Positions 17,503-26,759 of a stretch of DNA of 64,000 nt are shown piece after piece. Below the pieces are notes generated by a model. That model saw nothing but the letters and a program-made list of their open reading frames with translations. It was not told the origin of the DNA and ran no database searches. Source of the stretch: Methylophilus aquaticus (lineage in GTDB: Bacteria > Pseudomonadota > Gammaproteobacteria > Burkholderiales > Methylophilaceae); the NCBI RefSeq assembly GCF_030769565.1, contig NZ_JAVCAP010000031.1, positions 1 to 64,000 on the forward strand, in the 5' to 3' direction. A program made the translations under genes and the position numbers. Every line of letters starts with the position of its first letter. The stretch's first letter is position 1.

Positions 17503-18270
17503 ATGGCGAGAGATGCTTTGACCGACAAGGAACTATTACTCAAGAAAACCGCCCGCAGAAGGTTGGTGGGGGCGATTACCCTTGTAATTCTGATGTTGAT
17601 CATCCTGCCCTTTGTGCTTAAAGACCGAGCGGTAAATTCATCAGCTGATACGGTAAAAATAACTGTTGTCAACCGCGAGACTAATCATGAGCCCATTTTA
17701 GAGTTGCCTGAAGATGAAGTCTCGCTTGAGGCTGATGCCCCCGATTTATCACAACCCTCCAGCGCTGTCGCTGTGTCTGACGCAGAATCAGCTTCTGCTA
17801 CAAAAGAACCCTTAATCGAGCCGCTTGTGGCTAAGGCTGAACCCAAGGCTGAACCCAAGGCTGAACCCAAGGCTGAACCCAAGGCTGAACCCAAGGCTGA
17901 ACCCAAGGCTGAACCCAAGGCTGAACCCAAGGCTGAACCCAAGGCTGAACCCAAGGCTGAACCCAAGGCTGAACCCAAGGCTGAACCCAAGGCTGAAAAG
18001 CTTGGTATTAAAGAAGATAAACCTGTCTCCGATAAACAGTCAGGCAAGTTTTATGTGCAGTATGGCGTATTTTCTGACCCTAAAAATCTTGAAAGCCTCC
18101 GGACCAAGCTAAAACAGGCTGGATTTGATGCGAATACCGAACATGTGGATGGTGCTGGATTGAAATTACGCTTGCGCTCAAAAACTTATGCAACGCGTGC
18201 AGATGCTGCAAATGCTTTGAAAAAAATCCAGGCAGCTGGATTTAGTGGCATTGTTGCAGCCAAATCCTGA
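17503..18270 (+). CDS. dedD: DedD-like SPOR-domain cell division protein with repetitive linker
   Basis: A 255-residue bitopic protein: short cytoplasmic start, one membrane helix near 26-44 (LVGAITLVILMLIILPFVL), a long periplasmic linker, and a C-terminal SPOR domain (about 178-255, from GKFYVQYGVFSDPKNLESL to AAGFSGIVAAK) that binds denuded peptidoglycan at the septum. The linker holds 13 perfect copies of the four-residue unit KAEP, an extended positively and negatively charged spacer. The position between folC and cvpA matches E. coli dedD. The repeat is the odd feature: units are identical in DNA, implying recent expansion. Confidence 0.85.
   Translation: MARDALTDKELLLKKTARRRLVGAITLVILMLIILPFVLKDRAVNSSADTVKITVVNRETNHEPILELPEDEVSLEADAPDLSQPSSAVAVSDAESASATKEPLIEPLVAKAEPKAEPKAEPKAEPKAEPKAEPKAEPKAEPKAEPKAEPKAEPKAEPKAEPKAEKLGIKEDKPVSDKQSGKFYVQYGVFSDPKNLESLRTKLKQAGFDANTEHVDGAGLKLRLRSKTYATRADAANALKKIQAAGFSGIVAAKS
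17833..17988 (+). repeat. Coding minisatellite, 13 perfect copies of a 12-bp unit
   Basis: AAGGCTGAACCC is repeated 13 times without a single mismatch, then a degenerate unit AAGGCTGAAAAG closes the array. The unit length is a multiple of three, so copy changes keep the frame and only alter linker length. Confidence 0.97.
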
Positions 18271-18278
18271 AGTGATTG

Positions 18279-18800
18279 ATGACCATTTTTGACTACATAG
18301 TGCTTGGTATTATTGGTTTCACTATTCTGCTAGGTCTGATGCGTGGTGCCGTACGCGAGATACTCTCAATGTTAGGCTGGATGTTGGCTTTCTATCTTGC
18401 TAACAAATTTAATGCGGATGTCATTCGGTACTTGCCTGATGAAGTACCTACTGAGTCAATTAAAGTGATGGCCGCTTTTGTATTGATTTTTTTAGCAGTG
18501 CTACTTTTGAGCAGTTTGCTCGCGCTACTGCTCACTGGCTTGCTTAAAGCGGTTGGTCTGGGTGGGTTGAATCGTTTGTTAGGCGCTTTTACGGGTGCTT
18601 TGCGAGGACTGTTATTTGTATGTGTGTTGGTTATGCTGACAGGAATGACTGACATTCCAAGAGATGCTCGCTGGACCAATGCAATGTTGAGTGCACCACT
18701 CGAGGCATTGGTGATACGGTTGTTGCCGTTACTGCCTTCAAATATCGCTGCGCATGTGCATTTGGAGCACCAGCCAGTTGAGTCTGAGTTAATTTTGTAA
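18279..18800 (+). CDS. cvpA: CvpA-family membrane protein
   Basis: A 173-residue protein with four hydrophobic segments. The N-terminal [22 protein letters not shown] followed by [11 protein letters not shown] is the CvpA signature. The E. coli homologue is needed for colicin V production and for envelope integrity; its exact function is unsettled. The ATG at 18279 is taken rather than a TTG one codon earlier. It lies 8 bp after the dedD-like gene and 22 bp before purF, as in E. coli. Confidence 0.9.
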   Translation: MTIFDYIVLGIIGFTILLGLMRGAVREILSMLGWMLAFYLANKFNADVIRYLPDEVPTESIKVMAAFVLIFLAVLLLSSLLALLLTGLLKAVGLGGLNRLLGAFTGALRGLLFVCVLVMLTGMTDIPRDARWTNAMLSAPLEALVIRLLPLLPSNIAAHVHLEHQPVESELIL

Positions 18801-18822
18801 TGCAATTGATAGGAATAACACT

Positions 18823-20358
18823 ATGTGTGGAATTATCGGTATTGTAGGTAAGAATCCGGTTAACCAGTTGTTGTATGACGGCTTGCTGGTGTTACAACAT
18901 CGCGGGCAAGATGCCGCTGGCATCGTGACTTGCGATGGTAATACTTTCCACATGCATAAAAATAATGGACTGGTGAAAGATGTTTTCCATACCCGCCATA
19001 TGCGTAATCTGGTTGGCAATGTCGGTATTGCACATGTGCGTTACCCGACTGCCGGTTCTTCCAGTGCAGCTGAAGCGCAGCCGTTTTATGTAAACTCGCC
19101 GTTTGGCATCGTGCTGGGCCACAATGGCAATCTCACCAACTCTGAGCAGTTGAAGTCCGAAATGTTCCGGCAGGATCTACGTCACATCAATACCAGTTCT
19201 GACTCAGAAGTGCTGCTCAATGTGCTGGCACATGAAATTGAGCATACTTCCAAAAATGCATTGCTCAATAGCGATGTGGTGTTTGATGCCGTTGCCGCGG
19301 TGCACAAGCGCTGTAAAGGTGCTTATGCCGTGGTGGCGATGATTGCCAACTTTGGTATGCTGGCATTCCGTGACCCGCACGGCATTCGTCCATTGGTGAT
19401 TGGCAAGCAGGAAACGAATAAAGGCACTGAATACATTGTGGCCTCTGAGAGTGTGGCGCTGGATGTGTTGGGGTTTACCCTGTTGCGTGATGTAGAGCCT
19501 GGTGAAGCTGTCTTTATCGATATGGATGGTAATTTGTTCAGCCGCCAGTGTTCCGATAAATCCAAGCTCACTTCCTGTATTTTTGAATATGTCTACCTGG
19601 CGCGCCCTGACTCGGTGATTGATGGGGTGTCTGTTTACCAGACGCGCCTGGATATGGGCAGCTTGCTGGCAGAAAAAATCAAGCGCGAATGGGCAGACAA
19701 GCACATTGACGTGGTGATCCCGATTCCCGACACCAGTCGACCGAGTGCTTTGCAGTTGGGTATCGCACTGGGACTGGATTACCGAGAAGGCTTTATTAAA
19801 AACCGTTATATTGGCCGCACGTTTATCATGCCGGGCCAGGCTTTGCGTAAAAAATCTGTCCGTCAGAAGCTGAACCCGATTGGGATTGAGTTCAAAGGCA
19901 AAAATGTTTTGCTGGTCGATGATTCCATTGTGCGCGGAACGACTTCACAACAAATCGTCCAAATGGCCAGGGATGCAGGTGCCAATAAAGTCTATTTTGC
20001 CTCCGCGGCACCACCCGTGCGCTATCCAAATGTGTATGGCATTGATATGCCTAGTCGTGATGAGTTGCTGGCAACCAACCGCACGGATGAAGAAATCTGT
20101 GCTGAAATTGGTGCGGATGCGCTGATCTATCAGGATCTGGACGCATTGCGCGAAAGTATTGCCAAATCCAACCCGCACCTCACCGAGTTTGATTGCAGTT
20201 GTTTTGATGGTAAATATGTCACCGGGGATATCGACGCGGCTTATCTGAATCGCATTGAAACGGCGCGCAGCGATGCCAATAAAAAAGAGGTGCCGCCTAA
20301 CTCCACCACACAGCTGGATTTGAATTTGCTGTCGACGGATTTGGTGGGTATAGAGTAA
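18823..20358 (+). CDS. purF: Amidophosphoribosyltransferase
   Basis: PurF makes 5-phosphoribosylamine from PRPP and glutamine, the first step of purine synthesis. Cys2 (MCGIIGIVG) is the glutaminase nucleophile exposed after Met removal. The glutaminase landmark HRGQDAAGI and the PRPP-binding loop [16 protein letters not shown] are clear. 511 residues is full length. It is the last gene of the accD-folC-dedD-cvpA-purF run. A new promoter for metZ starts right after its stop. Confidence 0.97.
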   Translation: MCGIIGIVGKNPVNQLLYDGLLVLQHRGQDAAGIVTCDGNTFHMHKNNGLVKDVFHTRHMRNLVGNVGIAHVRYPTAGSSSAAEAQPFYVNSPFGIVLGHNGNLTNSEQLKSEMFRQDLRHINTSSDSEVLLNVLAHEIEHTSKNALLNSDVVFDAVAAVHKRCKGAYAVVAMIANFGMLAFRDPHGIRPLVIGKQETNKGTEYIVASESVALDVLGFTLLRDVEPGEAVFIDMDGNLFSRQCSDKSKLTSCIFEYVYLARPDSVIDGVSVYQTRLDMGSLLAEKIKREWADKHIDVVIPIPDTSRPSALQLGIALGLDYREGFIKNRYIGRTFIMPGQALRKKSVRQKLNPIGIEFKGKNVLLVDDSIVRGTTSQQIVQMARDAGANKVYFASAAPPVRYPNVYGIDMPSRDELLATNRTDEEICAEIGADALIYQDLDALRESIAKSNPHLTEFDCSCFDGKYVTGDIDAAYLNRIETARSDANKKEVPPNSTTQLDLNLLSTDLVGIE

Positions 20359-20361
20359 GGC

Positions 20362-20390
20362 TTGACAGCGCTCAGTAAAAGGCGTTAAAT
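20362..20390 (+). promoter_or_regulatory. Sigma-70 promoter for the metZ leader
   Basis: A perfect -35 box TTGACA (20362-20367) is followed after 17 bp by TTAAAT (20385-20390, four of six consensus positions). Transcription would start near 20397, exactly where the riboswitch begins. It lies four bases after the purF stop codon. Confidence 0.65.
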
Positions 20391-20394
20391 CAAA

Positions 20395-20470
20395 TTGCGC
20401 TGATTTGAGTGGCCAAATTTAAACAAAGCCAAACTCAGCTTGCGGGCGCATAATAAATTCTGCTAAAGCG
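20395..20470 (+). ncRNA. SAM-II riboswitch aptamer upstream of metZ
   Basis: The conserved blocks of the SAM-II (metA motif) aptamer appear in order: UGCGC and UGAUUUGA at 20396-20408, CUUGC then the returning P1 arm GCGCA at 20446-20450, AUAAAU at 20453-20458, and GCUAAAG at 20462-20468. P1 pairs UGCGC with GCGCA. A variable hairpin (GAGTGGC with GCC-AA-ACTC, 20407-20436) fills the loop. SAM-II senses S-adenosylmethionine through an H-type pseudoknot and represses methionine genes. The downstream gene is metZ, the expected kind of target. Recognition is by motif, not by covariance search. Confidence 0.88.
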
Positions 20471-20477
20471 AGAGCCC

Positions 20478-20515
20478 AAAAACCCGTTTTAGCTTCGCGC
20501 TTAAACGGGTTTTTC
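20478..20515 (+). terminator. Intrinsic terminator, expression platform of the SAM-II riboswitch
   Basis: AAACCCGTTT-T-AGC pairs with GC...TT-A-AAACGGGTTT (one mismatch) and is followed by TTTTT. The left arm segment CGTTTTAGC (20485-20493) is complementary over 9 bp, with one G-U pair, to GCTAAAGCG (20462-20470) of the aptamer, so formation of terminator and aptamer-strand pairing are mutually exclusive. It may also end the purF transcript. Confidence 0.82.
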
Positions 20516-20555
20516 ATTATGGGCACCACAACGATATACGGGACATTGAAGATTT

Positions 20556-21743
20556 ATGGACAAGCAATACCATCTGGAAACATTGGCAGTGCGGGCGGGT
20601 ACGCTCACCACTGAATTTGGCGAAAACTCTGAGGCGCTGTTTCTCAACTCCAGTTTTCGCTTTAAAAATGCAGCGCAGGCAGCCGCCCGTTTTGGCGGGT
20701 CAGAGCCAGGCAATATTTATTCACGCTTTACCAATCCAACGGTCACCATGTTTCAGGCCAAACTGGCGGCGCTGGAAGGGGCCGAGCAATGCGTGGCGAC
20801 GGCCAGTGGTATGGCAGCTATTCTGGCTTGTGTGATGGGATTGTGCAGTGCTGGTGATCATGTGCTGGCTTCGCGCAGTATATTTGGTACCAGTGTGCAG
20901 CTGTTCAGTAATATTCTCAAGCGCTGGGGGCTCGAAGTGACGTTTGTCTCGCTTACCGATGTCAACGCCTGGCGGGCGGCGGTCAAAGCCAATACCAAGC
21001 TGTTTTTTGCTGAAACCCCTTCTAATCCACTGACCGAAGTTGGCGATATTGCCAAGCTGGCAGAGATTGCGCATGCCAACGGCGCACATCTGGCCATTGA
21101 TAACTGTTTTTGCACCCCGGCGCTGCAACAGCCCTTAAAGCTGGGCGCAGATATTATCATTCATTCGGCCACCAAATATATTGATGGCCAAGGCAGGGTG
21201 CTTGGCGGCGCAGTGTTAGGCAGCAAAACACTGATGGAGCCTGTGTATGGCTTTTTGCGGACAGCGGGCGTTACCATGAGTGCATTTAACGCCTGGGTGT
21301 TCGTGAAAGGGTTAGAAACCCTGCAGGTGCGCATGGAAGCGCATGCGGCGCGCGCCCTGGCACTTGCGCAGTGGCTGGAGCAGCAGCCACGTGTTGCGCG
21401 GGTGTATTACCCGGGGCTGGTGTCTCATCCGCAATATGCCCTGGCGCAACAGCAGCAACGCCTGGGCGGCGGCATTGTCACCTTTGAAGTCAGGCCGCAT
21501 GAGGGGCAAACCGGGCAGGAGGCTGCCTGGGAGCTGATTGATGCGACCCGTTTGATTTCGATTACGGCCAATCTGGGGGATGCCAAGTCCACCATCACCC
21601 ATCCGGCGACTACGACACATAGTCGCGTCACGCCTGAAGCGCGGGCTGAGGCGGGGATTAAAGATAATCTGGTACGCATTGCGGTTGGTCTGGAGCATGT
21701 GGAGGATTTGCAGGCCGATTTGGCCTTGTTGTCACGTGCATAG
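20556..21743 (+). CDS. metZ: O-succinylhomoserine sulfhydrylase
   Basis: MetZ is a PLP enzyme of the Cys/Met metabolism family that makes homocysteine from O-succinylhomoserine and sulfide. Residues PGNIYSRFTNPTV near 51-63, the PLP lysine Lys207 in HSATKYIDGQGR, and VRIAVGLEHVEDL near the end identify it. At 395 residues it has the usual length. It is a single gene behind its own promoter, SAM-II riboswitch and terminator, so SAM should shut it off. Other gamma-family enzymes (MetB, MetC, MetY) are less likely given the RVLGGAVLG and THSRVTPEARAEAGI segments typical of MetZ. Confidence 0.93.
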   Translation: MDKQYHLETLAVRAGTLTTEFGENSEALFLNSSFRFKNAAQAAARFGGSEPGNIYSRFTNPTVTMFQAKLAALEGAEQCVATASGMAAILACVMGLCSAGDHVLASRSIFGTSVQLFSNILKRWGLEVTFVSLTDVNAWRAAVKANTKLFFAETPSNPLTEVGDIAKLAEIAHANGAHLAIDNCFCTPALQQPLKLGADIIIHSATKYIDGQGRVLGGAVLGSKTLMEPVYGFLRTAGVTMSAFNAWVFVKGLETLQVRMEAHAARALALAQWLEQQPRVARVYYPGLVSHPQYALAQQQQRLGGGIVTFEVRPHEGQTGQEAAWELIDATRLISITANLGDAKSTITHPATTTHSRVTPEARAEAGIKDNLVRIAVGLEHVEDLQADLALLSRA

Positions 21744-21758
21744 ACATGGTTAAAGCAG

Positions 21759-21790
21759 CTGAGTGCAGATATGCACTCAGTTGTAGTCTT
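21759..21790 (+). terminator. Probable terminator after metZ
   Basis: CTGAGTGCA pairs perfectly with TGCACTCAG around a GATA loop (21759-21780), 15 bp after the metZ stop. The following run TTGTAGTCTTTT is only moderately T-rich, so termination may be partial. Confidence 0.55.
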
Positions 21791-21968
21791 TTGGATGGCA
21801 CTTCTTGCCTTGTATTCCCGCTTGGAATACTTAGGTCATGTCCGACTTCAGTCATTCTTCATTCCTTTTGCCCGCACACAAGCCATTTTGCTGGTGATTT
21901 GGCAAGCGAGTTAGCGTCAAACATGTTAAAATCGCGAGATAACTTTTAACTATAAATGTGGGTTAAGA

Positions 21969-24542
21969 ATGAGTCAGTCTCCAGATCAGTTTGCCAAAGA
22001 AACCTTGCCGATAAGCCTCGAAGACGAGATGCGCCGCAGTTATCTCGACTACGCGATGAGCGTGATTGTCGGTCGCGCCTTGCCGGATGTACGGGATGGT
22101 TTAAAGCCGGTACACAGACGTGTATTGTTTGCCATGCACGAGTTGTCAAACGATTACAACAAGCCTTATAAAAAGTCTGCACGTATTGTCGGGGATGTGA
22201 TCGGTAAGTATCACCCGCACGGTGATACCGCGGTGTATGACACGATTGTTCGTATGGCGCAGGATTTCTCCTTGCGCTACATGCTGGTCGATGGCCAGGG
22301 TAACTTCGGCTCTGTCGATGGCGACAACGCGGCGGCCATGCGGTATACGGAAATCCGTATGTCCAAGATTGCGCATGAGTTGCTGGCGGATATTGATAAA
22401 GACACGGTAGACTTTGGCCCCAACTATGATGGCAGCGAGCAAGAGCCATTGATCATGCCAACCCGTATTCCCAATCTGCTGATTAACGGCAGTTCGGGGA
22501 TTGCCGTGGGGATGGCGACCAATATTCCGCCACACAACCTCAATGAAGTGCTAAATGCCTGTTTTGCGCTGCTCAAAAATCCTGAAATCACCATCGATGA
22601 GCTGATTGATCTGATTCCAGCGCCAGACTTTCCAACAGCTGGCATTATTTACGGTACTGTGGGCGTGAAGGAAGGCTATCGCACCGGCCGTGGCCGTGTC
22701 GTCATGCGTGGTCGCACCCATTTTGAAGACCTGGAAAGAGGCGGGCGTCAGTCGATCATCATTGATGAGTTGCCATATCAGGTCAATAAAAAGACGCTGA
22801 TTGAGAAAATTGCCGAGCTGGTCAACGAAAAGAAAATCGAAGGTATTTCTGATTTGCGCGATGAGTCTGACAAGTCAGGCATGCGTGTCGTCATCGAACT
22901 AAAACGCGGTGAAGTGCCAGAGGTGATTTTAAATAACCTCTACAAGCAAACCCAGTTGCAAGATACCTTTGGTATGAACATGGTGGCCCTGATGGATGGT
23001 CAGCCACGTTTGCTCAACCTGAAACAAATGCTAGAGGCTTTCCTGCGCCACCGTCGAGAAGTGGTGACACGTCGTACCGTGTTTGAATTGCGCAAGGCGC
23101 GTGATCGTGGCCATGTACTGGAAGGCCTTGCTGTGGCACTGGCGAACGTGGATGAGATGATCGCTATCATCAAAGCAGCGCCAACGCCGCCAGAGGCTAA
23201 AAAAGAATTGATGGCCCGCAGCTGGAATTCCCCTGTGGTGGAGGAAATGCTCAAGCGTGCAGCGATGGAAGCTTCCCGTCCTGAAGGTTTGTCGGTGGAC
23301 TTTGGCATGACGCCAAATGGCTATCGCCTGTCTGATGTGCAGGCACAAGAAATCCTGCAAATGCGTTTGCAACGCCTGACTGGCCTGGAACAGGACAAGA
23401 TTGTCAGCGAATACAAAGAAGTGATGGATATCATTGCTGACTTGCTGGATATCCTGGCCAAGCCTGAGCGTGTGACTGCCATTATTGTGGACGAACTCAA
23501 CGAAATTCAACGGCAGTTTGGTGACAAGCGCCGCTCAGAGATCGAGCAGAATACGCAGGATTTGTCACTGGAAGATCTGATTACACCACAGGATGTCGTG
23601 GTGACCTTATCACATACTGGCTATGTCAAATCGCAGCCGCTCGATGAATACCGTGCCCAAAAACGCGGCGGTCGTGGCAAGCAGGCGGCCGCCACCAAAG
23701 AAGATGACTTTATCGACAAAATGTTTGTCGCCAATACCCACGATTACATCTTGTGCTTCAGCAGCCGTGGCCGTGTGTACTGGTTGAAGGTCTACGAAGT
23801 GCCGCAAGGCAGCCGTGTCAGCCGTGGCAAACCGATTGTGAATCTGTTCCCGCTCGAAGAGGGTGAAAAAATCAACGCTATTCTGCCGGTGAAAGAGTTT
23901 GACGAAAATCATTTTGTGTTTATGGCCACTGCCATGGGCACCGTCAAGAAAACCGCTCTGGTAGAATTCTCCAACCCGCGCAAGTCCGGCATTATTGCCA
24001 TTAATCTGGACGACGGTGATTACCTGATTGGGGCTGAAGTGACCAATGGCCAGAACGACATTGTGCTGGTATCCAATGGCGGTAAAGCGGTCTGGTTTAC
24101 CGAAGATGATGTGCGCCCGATGGGACGTGCCACGCGCGGTGTTCGCGGCATGAAGCTGGCAGCCAAACAACAGGTGCTTTCCCTGTTAATTGCCGAAAAT
24201 GATCAGCAGTCTGTACTGGTTGCGACTGAAAACGGCTATGGTAAACGTACCGTACTCTCAGAATTCCGCCATTCAGGCCGTGGCACACAAGGCGTCAAAG
24301 CGATTGCCATCAGCGAGCGTAACGGTCTGGCCATTGCTGCCAAACTGGTGACTGCCGAAGATGAAATCATGCTGATTACGACTGGCGGTGTCCTGATTCG
24401 TACCCGCGTCAAGGAAATCCGTGATATGGGCCGTGCGGCACAAGGTGTGACACTGATTAACTTGGGTGAAGGTGAAAAGCTGTCTGGCCTGGAAAAAATT
24501 GTCGAAACTGACGACGATGCCGACACCGATACTGAAGAATGA
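21969..24542 (+). CDS. gyrA: DNA gyrase subunit A
   Basis: GyrA forms the DNA-cleaving core of gyrase and introduces negative supercoils with GyrB. The catalytic Tyr is in [10 protein letters not shown] (residue 126). The quinolone-determining region reads [14 protein letters not shown], with Thr87 where E. coli has Ser83 and Asp91 where it has Asp87. The C-terminal beta-pinwheel carries the GyrA box QKRGGRGK near 550, required for DNA wrapping. 857 residues is full length, and the Asp/Glu-rich tail is normal. It leads the gyrA-serC-pheA-hisC string common in betaproteobacteria. Confidence 0.98.
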   Translation: MSQSPDQFAKETLPISLEDEMRRSYLDYAMSVIVGRALPDVRDGLKPVHRRVLFAMHELSNDYNKPYKKSARIVGDVIGKYHPHGDTAVYDTIVRMAQDFSLRYMLVDGQGNFGSVDGDNAAAMRYTEIRMSKIAHELLADIDKDTVDFGPNYDGSEQEPLIMPTRIPNLLINGSSGIAVGMATNIPPHNLNEVLNACFALLKNPEITIDELIDLIPAPDFPTAGIIYGTVGVKEGYRTGRGRVVMRGRTHFEDLERGGRQSIIIDELPYQVNKKTLIEKIAELVNEKKIEGISDLRDESDKSGMRVVIELKRGEVPEVILNNLYKQTQLQDTFGMNMVALMDGQPRLLNLKQMLEAFLRHRREVVTRRTVFELRKARDRGHVLEGLAVALANVDEMIAIIKAAPTPPEAKKELMARSWNSPVVEEMLKRAAMEASRPEGLSVDFGMTPNGYRLSDVQAQEILQMRLQRLTGLEQDKIVSEYKEVMDIIADLLDILAKPERVTAIIVDELNEIQRQFGDKRRSEIEQNTQDLSLEDLITPQDVVVTLSHTGYVKSQPLDEYRAQKRGGRGKQAAATKEDDFIDKMFVANTHDYILCFSSRGRVYWLKVYEVPQGSRVSRGKPIVNLFPLEEGEKINAILPVKEFDENHFVFMATAMGTVKKTALVEFSNPRKSGIIAINLDDGDYLIGAEVTNGQNDIVLVSNGGKAVWFTEDDVRPMGRATRGVRGMKLAAKQQVLSLLIAENDQQSVLVATENGYGKRTVLSEFRHSGRGTQGVKAIAISERNGLAIAAKLVTAEDEIMLITTGGVLIRTRVKEIRDMGRAAQGVTLINLGEGEKLSGLEKIVETDDDADTDTEE

Positions 24543-24566
24543 CCTTATTCAAGAATATTTAGTCAC

Positions 24567-25637
24567 ATGAAACAGATTTTTAACTTTTCTGCCGGCCCTG
24601 CAGTCTTGCCAAAACCAGTGCTGGAACGTGCACAAGCTGAAATGCTGGATTGGCATGGTTCTGGCATGAGCGTGATGGAGATGTCGCACCGCGGTAAGGA
24701 ATTCACCAGTATTCTGGAGAAAACCGAAGCTGACTTCCGCCAGCTACTGCGTATTCCGGCAAATTACAAAGTGCTGTTCTTGCAAGGTGGTGCCATTGCA
24801 GAAAACGCCATGATCCCGCTGAATCTGCTCAATGGAAAAACAGCAGATTATGTGGTGACGGGCGCATGGAGCAAACGCAGCGTTGAAGATGCCAGGGCCT
24901 ACGGCAATATCCATGTGGCTGCCGATGCTGAACAAACAGGATTTACGACTGTACCTGATTTTGCCAGCTGGCAGCTTACACCTGATGCGGCTTACGTGCA
25001 TTACTGCACCAACGAGACCATCAACGGTGTTGAGTTTTTACAGGTGCCTGAAACCCATGGTGTGCCGATTGTGGCAGACATGTCTTCGCACATTCTGTCA
25101 CGCCCGATAGACGTGTCCAAATACGGTGTGATCTATGGCGGCGCGCAAAAAAATATCGGTCCGGCCGGCTTGTGCCTGGTCATTGTGCGCGAAGATCTGC
25201 TGGCGCAGGCTTCCCCGCTGACACCGGCAGTCTTCCACTGGAAGACACAAGCGGATAACCAGAGCATGATCAATACGCCGCCCACCTATAGTATTTATAT
25301 TGCAGGCCTGGTGTTTGAATGGTTGCTGGCGCAGGGCGGGGTAGAGGCGATGGAGCAAATCAATATTGCCAAAGCCAACCTGTTGTATGATTACCTGGAT
25401 CAGACCGACTTTTATTACAATCCGATCCAGCCGGCCTATCGTTCACGCATGAATATTCCCTTCCGCCTGCGCGATGAAACGCTGAATGATGCGTTTTTGA
25501 AAGCTGCTGATCTGCACGGTTTGTTACAACTCAAAGGGCATCGTACTGTCGGTGGCATGCGTGCCAGCATTTACAATGCGATGCCGATTGAAGGCGTACA
25601 GGCATTGGTCGCATTCATGCAGACGTTTGAAAAATAA
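24567..25637 (+). CDS. serC: Phosphoserine aminotransferase
   Basis: SerC transaminates 3-phosphohydroxypyruvate to phosphoserine, and also serves PLP synthesis in many bacteria. The start [25 protein letters not shown], and the PLP lysine in [12 protein letters not shown] are family signatures. At 356 residues it is complete. It lies 24 bp after gyrA and 32 bp before pheA, so it is probably in one transcript with them. In methylotrophs lacking the serine cycle, this phosphorylated pathway is the main route to serine. Confidence 0.97.
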   Translation: MKQIFNFSAGPAVLPKPVLERAQAEMLDWHGSGMSVMEMSHRGKEFTSILEKTEADFRQLLRIPANYKVLFLQGGAIAENAMIPLNLLNGKTADYVVTGAWSKRSVEDARAYGNIHVAADAEQTGFTTVPDFASWQLTPDAAYVHYCTNETINGVEFLQVPETHGVPIVADMSSHILSRPIDVSKYGVIYGGAQKNIGPAGLCLVIVREDLLAQASPLTPAVFHWKTQADNQSMINTPPTYSIYIAGLVFEWLLAQGGVEAMEQINIAKANLLYDYLDQTDFYYNPIQPAYRSRMNIPFRLRDETLNDAFLKAADLHGLLQLKGHRTVGGMRASIYNAMPIEGVQALVAFMQTFEK

Positions 25638-25669
25638 AACTCTTAAAACACTTTAAAAATATACTTTAA

Positions 25670-26752
25670 ATGTCTGATTTATTAAAACAATTTAGAGATG
25701 AAATCGATGCGATTGACGCACAGGTATTGGCCTTGGTCAATGCACGCGCCAAGCTGGCACGTGAAATCGGGCATTTGAAAGAAGACGGAGTGATTTACCG
25801 TCCCGAACGTGAGGCCCAGGTCATCCGTCGCCTGCAAGCTGAAAATCAGGGGCCATTGTCACCTGAAGCTGTCAGCAATATTTTTCGCGCTGTCATGTCG
25901 AATTGTCGAGCACTCGAAAAAGAGCTGTCGATTGCGTTTCTCGGCCCCTTGGGCACCTACAGTGAAGAAGCCGCGCTCAAACAATTTGGCGAAGGGCGTC
26001 AGGCCGTGGTGTGTAGCAGCATTGATGAGGTGTTCAGAACAGTAGAGGCGGGTCAGGCTGACTATGGCGTGGTCCCGGTTGAAAACTCTACTGAAGGCGC
26101 TGTGGGCATCACGCTGGATCTGCTGTTGGCCAGCCCTTTGCAAGTCATTGGTGAAGTCACCATGCCGGTGCATCACTGTTTGTTGTCTGCACAACAGGAT
26201 CTTTCGCAAATCACCCATGTGTTTTCACATGCGCAGTCACTGTCGCAATGCCATGAATGGTTAAACCGGCATTTGCCTGCTTCTGCGCGCGAAGCGGTGA
26301 CCAGCAACGCACGTGCGGCACAGATGATACATGAGCTCGTCGCCAGCCAGGGTACGTTTGCTGCAGCCATTGCCAGTCGGCGTGCGGCTGAATTGTTTGA
26401 TTTGCATGTGCTTGCCGAAAACATTGAAGACGATCCGAAAAACACCACCCGTTTTCTGGTGTTAGGTGCGCATGGCGTGGCGCCTTCCGGTAAAGATAAA
26501 ACTTCATTGGTGATGAGTGCGCCTAATAAACCCGGGGCCGTATTAGAACTGCTGGAGCCATTCTCCAGGCACGGCGTCAGCATGACCAAGCTGGAATCAC
26601 GTCCCTCACGCCAGAACCTCTGGAACTATGTATTTTTTGTTGATATTGAAGGGCATCAGCAGGAGCCAACCGTGCAGGCGGCGCTCAAAGCACTTGCTGG
26701 GCGTGCAACTTTACTCAAGGTCCTGGGTTCATACCCGACGGCTATTCTTTAA
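25670..26752 (+). CDS. pheA: Bifunctional chorismate mutase/prephenate dehydratase
   Basis: PheA turns chorismate into prephenate and then phenylpyruvate. Residues 1-85 form an AroQ-type chorismate mutase (FRDEIDAIDAQVLALVNARA). The dehydratase follows, with FLGPLGTYSEEAALK, ENSTEGAVG and the catalytic TTRFLVLG at 259-266. An ACT domain from about 278 carries ESRPSRQNLW (309 onward), the phenylalanine feedback site. 360 residues. hisC follows after 7 bp. Confidence 0.96.
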   Translation: MSDLLKQFRDEIDAIDAQVLALVNARAKLAREIGHLKEDGVIYRPEREAQVIRRLQAENQGPLSPEAVSNIFRAVMSNCRALEKELSIAFLGPLGTYSEEAALKQFGEGRQAVVCSSIDEVFRTVEAGQADYGVVPVENSTEGAVGITLDLLLASPLQVIGEVTMPVHHCLLSAQQDLSQITHVFSHAQSLSQCHEWLNRHLPASAREAVTSNARAAQMIHELVASQGTFAAAIASRRAAELFDLHVLAENIEDDPKNTTRFLVLGAHGVAPSGKDKTSLVMSAPNKPGAVLELLEPFSRHGVSMTKLESRPSRQNLWNYVFFVDIEGHQQEPTVQAALKALAGRATLLKVLGSYPTAIL

Positions 26753-26759
26753 AAATTGA

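Noticed and set aside
17833-17988. Possible CRISPR array
   Set aside because: The 12-bp units are contiguous, without spacers, and lie in a coding frame; no cas gene is near.
17685-18112. Long open frames on the opposite strand and in a second frame across the dedD repeat (Gly-Ser-Ala-Leu and Leu-Asn-Pro-Arg repeats)
   Set aside because: They exist only because the 12-bp repeat contains no stop in any frame; they have no binding site, and the SPOR frame is clearly the real one.
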